From Candidatus Bathyarchaeota archaeon CG07_land_8_20_14_0_80_47_9 (GTDB lineage Archaea; Thermoproteota; Bathyarchaeia; Bathyarchaeales; Bathycorpusculaceae): a stretch of 12,355 nt of DNA. The first letter of the stretch is position 1. Every line of letters starts with the position of its first letter. The DNA is taken from positions 490 to 12,844 of the forward strand of contig PEWI01000153.1 of assembly GCA_002779555.1 (NCBI GenBank), in the 5' to 3' direction. Below, piece after piece: positions 7,221 to 11,886 of the stretch. Under the pieces are notes generated by a model. The model did no database searches. It was not told where the DNA came from and worked only from the letters and a program-made list of their open reading frames with translations. The position numbers and the translations under genes are program-made.

Positions 7221-7692
7221 TGCCGGAAAAGAGAAGAGGGTTTTGGACGTCAATGTTTTGGCTGTTTTTCTGGTGAAGGATCATCCTGGAAATGAGTACG
7301 TGTCTGGTGTCGTTGAGGAAGGGTTGAGGGGTGCGTACCTTCCGATTTTGATGGATATCCTTCCTGTCAGGGCTTATTGGGTTATGACTAGGAAGTGGGG
7401 GTGTGCAAAGAAGGAGAGTGTTGCGGCGATTCAGCATTTTATTACAGCATATGATCGGCCTCGCTATCCGCGTCTTCAGAAGGAAACGGTTTGGGAGAGT
7501 TTCAAGTTGGCTGATAAGCTGGGTCATGACGTGTTTGACTGTGTGTATTTGGCTTTTGCATTGCAGGAGAATGCTAAGGGGATTGTGACTACGGATACGG
7601 ATTTTGAGCGGTTATGTGGGGCTGTTGGTTTGGAGTATGTTAATCCTGTTCCCGGAGAGGTGTTGAAGCGGTTTAAAGAGAGAAACAGGTAA
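7210..7692 (+). CDS. vapC: PIN-domain toxin (VapC-type ribonuclease)
   Basis: This 160-residue PIN-domain protein has VLDVNVLAVFL with D13, HDVFDCVYLAFAL with D107/D110, and TTDTDFERL with D129/D131. These acids would coordinate Mg2+ or Mn2+ for RNA cleavage. The glutamate usual in the middle of PIN domains appears replaced by D49 (LMDILPVRAYWVM), a mild oddity that may or may not matter. The start is TTG 7210, which overlaps the antitoxin stop; no ATG exists before the conserved LDVN. It pairs with the AbrB-type antitoxin directly upstream. VapC toxins cleave tRNA or rRNA, but the specific target cannot be read from sequence. Confidence 0.85.
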   Translation: MANSAGKEKRVLDVNVLAVFLVKDHPGNEYVSGVVEEGLRGAYLPILMDILPVRAYWVMTRKWGCAKKESVAAIQHFITAYDRPRYPRLQKETVWESFKLADKLGHDVFDCVYLAFALQENAKGIVTTDTDFERLCGAVGLEYVNPVPGEVLKRFKERNR

Positions 7693-7708
7693 CACATAGC
7701 TTACAGCA

Positions 7709-7783
7709 CGTGTGTGTTTGGATATGACTGAGGCGTGTGTGCGGGTTCGTGCAGAAGCTTTGGTGGGAAGGCTTAAATTTTGA
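7709..7783 (+). pseudogene. Fragment of the X gene family
   Basis: In one frame this stretch reads VCLDMTEACVRVRAEA, followed by LVGRLKF and TGA. It matches the core of intact X (VDMTNTCLRVCAEGIRAQ) and of the truncated X at 9647 (MCLDVTERVRVCADG). Both ends of the gene are missing. It sits directly before the MNT gene, and its last bases supply the presumed TATA box of that gene. Confidence 0.6.
7771..7779 (+). promoter_or_regulatory. TATA box of the MNT-HEPN operon
   Basis: GCTTAAATT is centred about 28 nt before the ATG at 7803, the normal archaeal TATA-to-start distance. Transcription would begin at or next to the ATG, giving a leaderless mRNA. This agrees with the absence of a ribosome site. 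Confidence 0.5.
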
Positions 7784-7802
7784 CTTTCGCATTGGATAGG
7801 GT

Positions 7803-8096
7803 ATGGAGAAGGTTGAAGAGGTAAAGAGGATTCTTGCTGGGCATAAGCGGGAGCTACGGCAGAGGTTCAAGGTAAAAAGCATCGGTGTTTTCGGCTCGCT
7901 TGTCAGGGGTGAAGAGAGGAAGGCGAGTGATGTTGATGTTTTGGTTGAGTTTGTGGAGCCTGTGGGGTTTTTTGAGTTTATTGCGTTGGAGGATTATTTG
8001 TCGGGTTTGTTGGGTGTGAGGGTTGATCTTGTGTCGAAGAAGGCTTTGAAGCCGAGGATTGGCGAGCGGGTTTTGAAGGAAGTAGCCTATGTATGA
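7803..8096 (+). CDS. mntA: MntA-like minimal nucleotidyltransferase antitoxin
   Basis: This 97-residue protein belongs to the DNA polymerase beta superfamily of minimal nucleotidyltransferases. It shows VFGSLVRGEERKASDVDVLV: G31-S32, then D43-x-D45, with a third acid D75 in VRVDLV. In characterised MntA-HepT systems this enzyme transfers AMP from ATP to a tyrosine next to the HEPN active site, which inactivates the toxin. All the required residues are present, so it should be active. Its TGA overlaps the HEPN start in ATGA. No ribosome site is visible, and a TATA box 28 nt upstream suggests a leaderless transcript. A partial duplicate of its last 28 codons lies at 6826-6912. Confidence 0.9.
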   Translation: MEKVEEVKRILAGHKRELRQRFKVKSIGVFGSLVRGEERKASDVDVLVEFVEPVGFFEFIALEDYLSGLLGVRVDLVSKKALKPRIGERVLKEVAYV

Positions 8097-8440
8097 GGGA
8101 CCGGGACTACCGGGACTATTTGCAGGACATTTTAGATTCTGTTTGCGAAATTGAAAGTTTCATCAAGGGCATGAGTTACGAGGATTTCAAGCGGGACAGG
8201 AAGACGATTAACGCCGTAGTGAGAAGCATCGAGGTTATGGGTGAGGCTGCGAAGCGGATTCCGAGGGCGTTGAGGACCAAGTGGGGTGGGATTCCTTGGA
8301 GGCAGATGGCTGGGATGAGGGACAAGTTGATTCATGAATATTTTGGTGTTGATGTGGAGATTTTGTGGAAGACGGCTAAGGACGAGATACCCCCGCTTAA
8401 GCAGTTGGCTCAGGACGTCTTGAGGAGTCTGGAAGAGTAG
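8093..8440 (+). CDS. hepT: HepT-like HEPN (DUF86) ribonuclease toxin
   Basis: This 115-residue all-helical HEPN protein carries the signature R76-x4-H81-x-Y83 (RDKLIHEYF). R and H form the ribonuclease site, and Y83 is the expected target of adenylylation by the MNT partner. A conserved N-terminal opening (RDYRDYLQDILDS) and SIEVMGEAAKRIP precede it, as in DUF86 proteins. Length is normal for the family. It overlaps the MNT gene by 4 bp, a standard arrangement. By analogy it would act as a dimer that cuts tRNA or mRNA when not modified; the target here is unknown. Confidence 0.9.
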   Translation: MRDRDYRDYLQDILDSVCEIESFIKGMSYEDFKRDRKTINAVVRSIEVMGEAAKRIPRALRTKWGGIPWRQMAGMRDKLIHEYFGVDVEILWKTAKDEIPPLKQLAQDVLRSLEE

Positions 8441-8471
8441 CGTGAAGGGTTGGAGTTTTGCAGTCGATGGA

Positions 8472-8500
8472 GAATATTTCTTAAGGTCTGCAGTCGTTTA
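8472..8500 (+). promoter_or_regulatory. Presumed promoter of gene X, copied at 6790
   Basis: GAATATTTCTTAAGG contains a TATA-like TTTCTTAAG centred near 8482, about 27 nt before the GTG at 8509, which suggests a leaderless message. A diverged copy lies at 6790-6817. Confidence 0.45.
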
Positions 8501-8508
8501 GACACTAT

Positions 8509-8754
8509 GTGAGTGGGCATTGTTTGCATACGCGGGATTGGTTGCGGGTTGGACAGTTGCCGGGTGAGGTGAAGGTGAACATGGCGGTTGATATGACTAA
8601 TACTTGTTTGCGGGTTTGCGCCGAGGGGATTAGGGCGCAGTTTCCTGAGATTTCGGAGGGGGAGCTTTTGGAGTGGTTGAGGGAGAGGCTTGACTGGGCA
8701 AGCGTTGGCAGAAGGGCAGAAGAAGTGAGGTATTTAAGCGTCGGTTGTGACTAG
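8509..8754 (+). CDS. Small unrecognised protein X, intact copy
   Basis: This 81-residue protein has a conserved core, DWLRVGQLPGEVKVNMAVDM, then TNTCLRVCAEGIRAQFPEIS and EGELLEWLRERLDWA. It is probably helical and ends with an S-E-x-E-L-x-x-x-L-R-E-R-L helix. I recognise no named family, though short helical proteins of this look recur beside nucleotidyltransferases in archaeal genomes, as I recall. Two damaged copies exist here (about 7709-7783 and 9647-9820). The GTG start at 8509 fits a TATA box 27 nt upstream; later starts (TTG 8524, ATG 8581) are possible, but the homologous DW-RVG segment argues against the ATG. It stands just downstream of the MNT-HEPN pair, so an accessory role there is possible but unproven. 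Confidence 0.6.
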   Translation: MSGHCLHTRDWLRVGQLPGEVKVNMAVDMTNTCLRVCAEGIRAQFPEISEGELLEWLRERLDWASVGRRAEEVRYLSVGCD

Positions 8755-8756
8755 CA

Positions 8757-8787
8757 TATTATAGTAATACAGTCTTACCAGAGTAAG
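8757..8787 (+). promoter_or_regulatory. Paired inverted repeats before the RHH-zinc ribbon gene
   Basis: TATTA-TAG-TAATA (8757-8769) is followed by CTTAC-CAGA-GTAAG (8774-8787). The first overlaps the likely TATA box, and the second lies where transcription should begin. They are candidate operators for the RHH protein encoded just downstream. The arms are only 5 bp, so chance cannot be excluded. Confidence 0.35.
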
Positions 8788-8802
8788 TGTGGGGTGTGAG
8801 TG

Positions 8803-9147
8803 ATGTGTGCGAAGTTGTCGAAGGTTACGGTTTCCTTGTCTGATGAACTGTGCAGATCGATTGATGCTTTATGCAGACAGTTTGGCTTGTCGAGGAGCCG
8901 TTTGATTGAGACTTGTTTGCGGGAGCATCCGAGCGTGGAGGCGGCTGTGCGGAGGGATAGGTCGCAGATGCAGACAGCGGTCGTGCAGGCCGTTTGTTCT
9001 TCGTGTAAAAGAAAGCTGGGTGAGGGCGATGTACGTGTTGAGACGCCGAAGTATGGTGTGCTCTGCTTAGATTGCTGGGCGAAGAAGATGGGGGATTTCG
9101 TGGAGAAGCACCCGATTAGTGATAGAGACTCATATGCGAAGGGATAG
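8803..9147 (+). CDS. Ribbon-helix-helix regulator with C-terminal zinc ribbon
   Basis: This 114-residue protein starts with an RHH (CopG/MetJ-fold) DNA-binding domain: KVTVSLSDELCRSIDALCRQ and FGLSRSRLIETCLREH (about 6-42). It ends with a four-cysteine knuckle pair, C65-x2-C68 (CSSC) and C88-x2-C91 (CLDC), a likely zinc ribbon. A linker of about 20 residues separates them. ATG 8803 is used; a GTG directly before it would add one residue. No toxin follows in the same direction. Instead its end overlaps, by 18 bp, the end of a GNAT acetyltransferase frame on the other strand. It could be an orphan antitoxin-like repressor or a metal- or redox-sensitive regulator; the sequence does not decide. 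Confidence 0.75.
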   Translation: MCAKLSKVTVSLSDELCRSIDALCRQFGLSRSRLIETCLREHPSVEAAVRRDRSQMQTAVVQAVCSSCKRKLGEGDVRVETPKYGVLCLDCWAKKMGDFVEKHPISDRDSYAKG

Positions 9148-9567
9148 TTCCATCGTTGCCGAGTTTCCCCAGTGGGGGTCATAGTATTCTCGGGTTGTCT
9201 TGAAGCCGAGTCCTTTATAGAATTCGACGTTTTCAGTTTCTGTCTCCAGAGAGATCTTTTGGGTTCCGCGTTCTCTTGCTTTTAAGATTGCGAATTTCAG
9301 GAGTTCAGTTCCGTAGCCTTTTCTCCAGTGGCCTCTGCGAACTCCGAGCCTGCTGATGTAGAGGGAGTCTGTCTGTTTTTGGATGCAAAGAACGCCGAGG
9401 ATTTTGCCTTTGTCTTCTAGGACGTAGGATTCGTATTCCTTCGAGCGGTCTCTTTCGTAGTAGAAGCTTAGGCCGAGCTTGTTTCCGTGTTGGTCATAGT
9501 CGAATCTGGGGTCGCTGGTTTCGAAGTCTTGTTTGCAGTCATTTTTCTTGATCTGTCTTATGATTAT
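9130..9567 (-). pseudogene. GNAT acetyltransferase frame lacking a normal start codon
   Basis: On the minus strand an open frame encodes about 145 residues of a single GNAT domain: IIIRQIKKNDC at the beginning, ESYVLEDKGKILGVLCIQKQ in the middle, and the acetyl-CoA signature ISRLGVRRGHWRKGYGTELL (R/Q-x-x-G-x-G/A). NVEFYKGLGFK and a normal C-terminal end follow. The domain looks complete and uses good codons, but no ATG, GTG or TTG occurs between the upstream in-frame TGA (9580-9582) and the conserved core. The best candidate starts are ATA codons at 9567 or 9561. Either the start codon was lost by mutation or a rare start is used. It converges on the RHH-zinc ribbon gene with an 18-bp overlap. 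Confidence 0.75.
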
Positions 9568-9613
9568 GGCGTGGCACCTTCAACTTTCAGTGGTTTTCTT
9601 GGGGTCAAAGTGT

Positions 9614-9631
9614 CAGATATTATTTTATCTG
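9614..9631. promoter_or_regulatory. Inverted repeat around an AT-rich box
   Basis: CAGATA (9614-9619) and TATCTG (9626-9631) flank an AT-rich centre in an 18-bp near-palindrome. It lies between the divergent truncated X gene (ATG 9647) and the minus-strand GNAT frame. It could hold a promoter or operator for either, but only position and symmetry support this. Confidence 0.35.
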
Positions 9632-9646
9632 ATCATAGCACTATCT

Positions 9647-9820
9647 ATGTTTGGTTTGGGTGTGTGTCGGTTGCGTAGGGATAGGCGTTCTGCTGAGGAG
9701 GATTGGGAGCGTGTTGGGCGGTTGCTGGGTGAAGTGAAGGTGAACATGTGTTTGGATGTGACTGAACGTGTGCGGGTTTGTGCTGATGGAACTCATTCCA
9801 CCTTTGCGAAAGGGGGCTAA
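9647..9820 (+). pseudogene. Truncated copy of gene X
   Basis: From ATG 9647 a 57-codon frame contains RRSAEEDWERVGRLLGEVKV, then NMCLDVTERVRVCADG. This aligns with intact X (DWLRVGQLPGEVKVNMAVDM, then LRVCAEG) with a one-residue gap. After ADG the match stops, and the frame ends as THSTFAKGG within a small hairpin-forming sequence. The helical C-terminal third of X (the E-L-x-x-x-L-R-E-R-L helix) is missing, so function is doubtful. The extra N-terminal RRDRRSAEE may show what the original full N-terminus looked like. Confidence 0.65.
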
Positions 9821-9826
9821 GTGGAA
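9796..9826. repeat. Nested inverted repeats at the X truncation point
   Basis: TTCCAC (9796-9801) pairs with GTGGAA (9821-9826). Inside it CCTTT-GCG-AAAGG (9801-9813) is a perfect 5-bp hairpin. Similarity to X ends just upstream. It may be a terminator-like stem or the scar of an inserted or deleted element. Confidence 0.4.
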
Positions 9827-9828
9827 CG

Positions 9829-10128
9829 TTGACGAAGTTTCTAGAGAAACTCGACCAGTCGCTAGGTTATGCAAGGCTGGGAGAATTGGCTGAGTGTGGC
9901 TCGATCATAGGAACAGGCTCAGGTTATCTAGTCATAGGCAATGGAATTGATTTCTTTCTGCTTGGCACAATCAGGATGTCCAAGATCATTGAAAAGAGCT
10001 TTGAACTATCCATCAGGAATATCCATCTGCAACACTACACTTTGGGTTCATTGCGCTGGTGCGTCAAGATAAGACTGTTAAACTTGGTTCATCTCACGAC
10101 GAGACATCTTGGAAAGCTCAAGCCTTGA
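9829..10128 (+). CDS. Unrecognised 99-residue frame, doubtful gene
   Basis: A TTG at 9829 opens a 99-codon frame (TKFLEKLDQSLGYARLGELA, then GSIIGTGSGYLVIGNGIDFF). The first 60 residues look protein-like and have balanced codons. The C-terminal part (HYTLGSLRWCVKIRLLNLVH) is less convincing. There is no clear ribosome site, TATA box or conserved motif. It could be a short real gene, the surviving part of a decayed one, or an accident of the frame. It lies where the plus strand passes from G/T-rich to A/C-rich composition. Confidence 0.3.
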   Translation: MTKFLEKLDQSLGYARLGELAECGSIIGTGSGYLVIGNGIDFFLLGTIRMSKIIEKSFELSIRNIHLQHYTLGSLRWCVKIRLLNLVHLTTRHLGKLKP

Positions 10129-10291
10129 AGCATCGCTGTTTCTTCATCGGGATGCTCTCCTCAAAACTTGACCTCATTCCGCTCAGACACATCTTCTACT
10201 GAGATACCTATGGTTGAGTTGTCCAGAGCATAAACAAGCGAGCTCTCACCCCAAACCGAATTACCCTTACACTGTAGTTCTTCTGAGTAAT
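10129..10291. other. Intergenic region upstream of the RelBE pair
   Basis: Little is seen in this stretch. A minus-strand frame (about 10289-10161) reads in a protein-like way (YSEELQCKGNSVWGESSLVY) but has no credible start and runs into the RelB operator. It may be a gene remnant. Confidence 0.3.
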
Positions 10292-10322
10292 GTTTAAGTG
10301 TGTTGTAAACAGTATTGTTTAC
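10292..10322 (+). promoter_or_regulatory. Promoter and operator of the RelBE operon
   Basis: A perfect inverted repeat GTAAACA-GTAT-TGTTTAC occupies 10305-10322. A third half-site TGTTTA (10291-10296) overlaps the TATA-like TTTAAG (10293-10298). Expected transcription start is near 10320, and the RHH antitoxin begins at 10332. This is the layout expected for antitoxin autorepression. Confidence 0.65.
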
Positions 10323-10331
10323 GGTGGTCTG

Positions 10332-10550
10332 TTGGCTCAAGTTCAGCTCAGGCTGTCTCAGAAAACGCTTCAGGAAATCGACCGCTGGGTAGCGGAAGGT
10401 AGATTCAAAAGCCGAAGCGACGCCATAAAAACCATAATAAGCTTCTACGAGGAAAGAGAGAAAACACGCAAATTCTACGATATGCTTCTGAAGCGCAGCG
10501 AAGAGGCAAGGAGGCACCCTGAGTCTCTAGTCTCCGCCGAGGAGTTATAG
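10332..10550 (+). CDS. Ribbon-helix-helix antitoxin of a RelBE/ParDE-type pair
   Basis: This 72-residue protein has an N-terminal RHH domain, AQVQLRLSQKTLQEIDRWV followed by GRFKSRSDAIKTIISFYEE (about 2-42), and a charged, flexible C-terminal tail (EEARRHPESLVSAEEL) that should wrap the toxin. The frame is open back to an ATG at 10290. However, that upstream part would be encoded by the TATA box and operator, and the RHH strand begins right at this TTG, with GGTGG 4-5 nt before it, so TTG 10332 is preferred. It should repress its operon through the 10305-10322 palindrome and neutralise the toxin downstream. Its stop overlaps the toxin GTG by one base. Confidence 0.85.
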   Translation: MAQVQLRLSQKTLQEIDRWVAEGRFKSRSDAIKTIISFYEEREKTRKFYDMLLKRSEEARRHPESLVSAEEL

Positions 10551-10819
10551 TGGCCTTCGCCGTACTCCTACATCCAAAGGCAGTCAAGGAACTGGAAAAA
10601 ATCGAGCATCAGACCAGAACCAGAATCACAGAAAGACTGAAGGAACTGAGGAACGACCCTGTAACAATCGGAAAGGCCTTGAAACATTCCGACTTTTGGA
10701 GCTTGAGAATAGGCGACTACCGCGCGATCTACGAAATAGACAGAGCCAAAAAACAGGTCATCATATTATTCGTTGGACACAGAAAGAAAGTCTACGACGA
10801 CTTTTCGAAATTACTCTAG
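10550..10819 (+). CDS. relE: RelE/ParE-family toxin
   Basis: This 89-residue protein has the RelE fold signature: LLHPKAVKELEKIEHQTRTR (helix pair), LRNDPVTIGKALKHSDFWSL, then LRIGDYRAIYEIDRAKKQVI and VGHRKKVYDDF. The conserved basic residues R53, R58 and H76/R77 are in place. RelE toxins cut mRNA in the ribosomal A site; ParE relatives instead poison gyrase, and sequence alone does not separate them fully, though the GDYRAIYE and GHRKKVYD pattern is usual for archaeal RelE. The GTG start shares one base with the antitoxin stop (TAGTG) and follows GAGGAG at 10539-10544. The gene is complete. Confidence 0.88.
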   Translation: MAFAVLLHPKAVKELEKIEHQTRTRITERLKELRNDPVTIGKALKHSDFWSLRIGDYRAIYEIDRAKKQVIILFVGHRKKVYDDFSKLL

Positions 10820-10917
10820 AAAAGGAGAAGCCAAACGTCCTACGTGCCAAACTACCTGACGCTTTGACCGTTGCCAAACAAATGAGGTTCTTATGAGCAA
10901 GGTGATCGAAGCGAGTT

Positions 10918-11475
10918 CTACGTCTTGATCTTCTTTATCAGCCAAGCCATTTTCTGTCCAAAGTTCTTGATCGTGTTGATTCCTTCTTCGTCTTTGAGAA
11001 CGTCCCCCTTTGACCGCCCAAAAGCCACATTCCAGTACGACGACCCAGGGACAATCATCTCAGAAATCATAAAGAAAAACATAAGCTGAGCAAAAGTGAA
11101 ATTGTGCCCAGCACGACGCGCCACAACAATCGGCCCACCCACCTTATTCTTCAAAGGCTTGCCACGCGTGGCATAAAACCTGCTGATGAGACTCGCCATC
11201 TGCGGCGTGGCCGCACCAAAATAAACAGGACTAGCAAGAATAATCCCGTCAGCCGCTTTCATCTTAGCAAAGACAAAATCAAAATCGTCTTTGAAGTGGC
11301 ACTTGCCAGTCTTCACACAGGCTCGGCAGCCATTGCAAGGCTCTATCTTCTTTCCCGCCAAGCTTATGAGTTCTGTTTTAAGCCCCTCCTTTCGTATCTC
11401 CTCCAACGCAATGCGAGTAAGAATCTCAGTGTTACCACCCGGCCTTCCACTGCCCACGATACCAACAACCTTCAC
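10918..11475 (-). CDS. Iron-sulfur flavoprotein, NADPH-dependent FMN reductase family
   Basis: This 185-residue flavodoxin-fold protein has an N-terminal FMN-phosphate loop GSGRPGGNTE (8-17) and SPVYFGAAT (82-90) beside the flavin. The compact cysteine motif C47-x2-C50-x2-C53-x5-C59 is typical of the methanogen iron-sulfur flavoprotein (Isf), where it binds a 4Fe-4S cluster. It likely shuttles electrons from ferredoxin or NAD(P)H to small acceptors such as O2 or peroxide; this follows from the family. It starts at GTG 11475 with GAGGTGA about 6 nt upstream, and a TATA-like TTTTATC near 11515-11522 gives a short leader. It runs opposite to the toxin-antitoxin pairs on both sides and is probably a single-gene unit. 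Confidence 0.88.
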   Translation of the reverse strand: MKVVGIVGSGRPGGNTEILTRIALEEIRKEGLKTELISLAGKKIEPCNGCRACVKTGKCHFKDDFDFVFAKMKAADGIILASPVYFGAATPQMASLISRFYATRGKPLKNKVGGPIVVARRAGHNFTFAQLMFFFMISEMIVPGSSYWNVAFGRSKGDVLKDEEGINTIKNFGQKMAWLIKKIKT

Positions 11476-11623
11476 CCTGAGTCACCTCAGCCACCACAGA
11501 TTCCTCCTCAAAAGATAAAATCTTTGTGCCACATTAAACCGCGACCCACGTCCAACGCACATCCCTCTTTTCCTGAAGGCGGCTCCTCTGATGGCCTCTC
11601 CAGACCGTGCCTTTGGAAGCGCG

Positions 11624-11651
11624 TATACAAGTATACTTCTATACTTGTATA
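11624..11651 (+). promoter_or_regulatory. Palindromic operator of the second VapBC operon
   Basis: TATACAAGTATA (11624-11635), spacer CTTC, then TATACTTGTATA (11640-11651) form a perfect 12-bp inverted repeat. Each arm is itself a TATAC/GTATA palindrome, giving four half-sites. The right arm is at TATA-box distance (about 25 nt) from the GTG at 11668. Binding of the RHH antitoxin here would block TBP/TFB. Confidence 0.75.
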
Positions 11652-11667
11652 GCGATATGCTTGTTGG

Positions 11668-11886
11668 GTGGAAGTGTTGAGCGAGACAACGACGATAAGA
11701 GTTTCGAGGAAAACCTTGGAAACCTTGGAACGCTTGAGGGAGAAACTTGATGTTCAGAGTCTTGATGAAGCGATACAATCCCTCATCAAAAGACAACGCA
11801 AGGAAGCCATTGACAAAGCCTTCAGCATGGACAAAAACAGGATACGCCCATTCACCGAGGAGGATCGCGGTGAAGACCGTAGTTGA
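11668..11886 (+). CDS. vapB: RHH-type VapB antitoxin
   Basis: This 72-residue protein resembles archaeal VapB antitoxins. It has a short RHH domain, TTTIRVSRKTLETLERLREK then LDVQSLDEAIQSLIKRQRK (about 7-45), and an acidic, proline-containing tail (RIRPFTEEDRGEDRS) that should fill the PIN active-site groove. Start is GTG 11668; TTG 11677 (LSETTTIRV) is also possible. The operator immediately upstream overlaps the promoter, indicating autoregulation with a leaderless or near-leaderless message. Its last 17 bp overlap the toxin gene, so translation is coupled. Confidence 0.87.
   Translation: MEVLSETTTIRVSRKTLETLERLREKLDVQSLDEAIQSLIKRQRKEAIDKAFSMDKNRIRPFTEEDRGEDRS

Noticed and set aside
8472..8500. 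CRISPR-like repeat with the copy at 6790
   Set aside because: There are only two diverged copies 1.7 kb apart, with no regular spacing; they fit a duplicated promoter better.
9487..9678. A plus-strand frame opposite the minus-strand GNAT gene
   Set aside because: The minus strand holds a clear GNAT domain over most of this stretch; the plus translation has no motif.
10161..10517. A 118-codon minus-strand frame across the RelB gene
   Set aside because: Most of it is antisense to the RHH antitoxin and it crosses the operator. Only its last 43 residues look protein-like, and these have no start; at most it is a remnant.
11104..11652. A 182-codon plus-strand frame opposite the flavoprotein
   Set aside because: It is antisense to a gene with complete flavodoxin and 4Fe-4S motifs and its translation is T/P/S/H-rich without domain signals.
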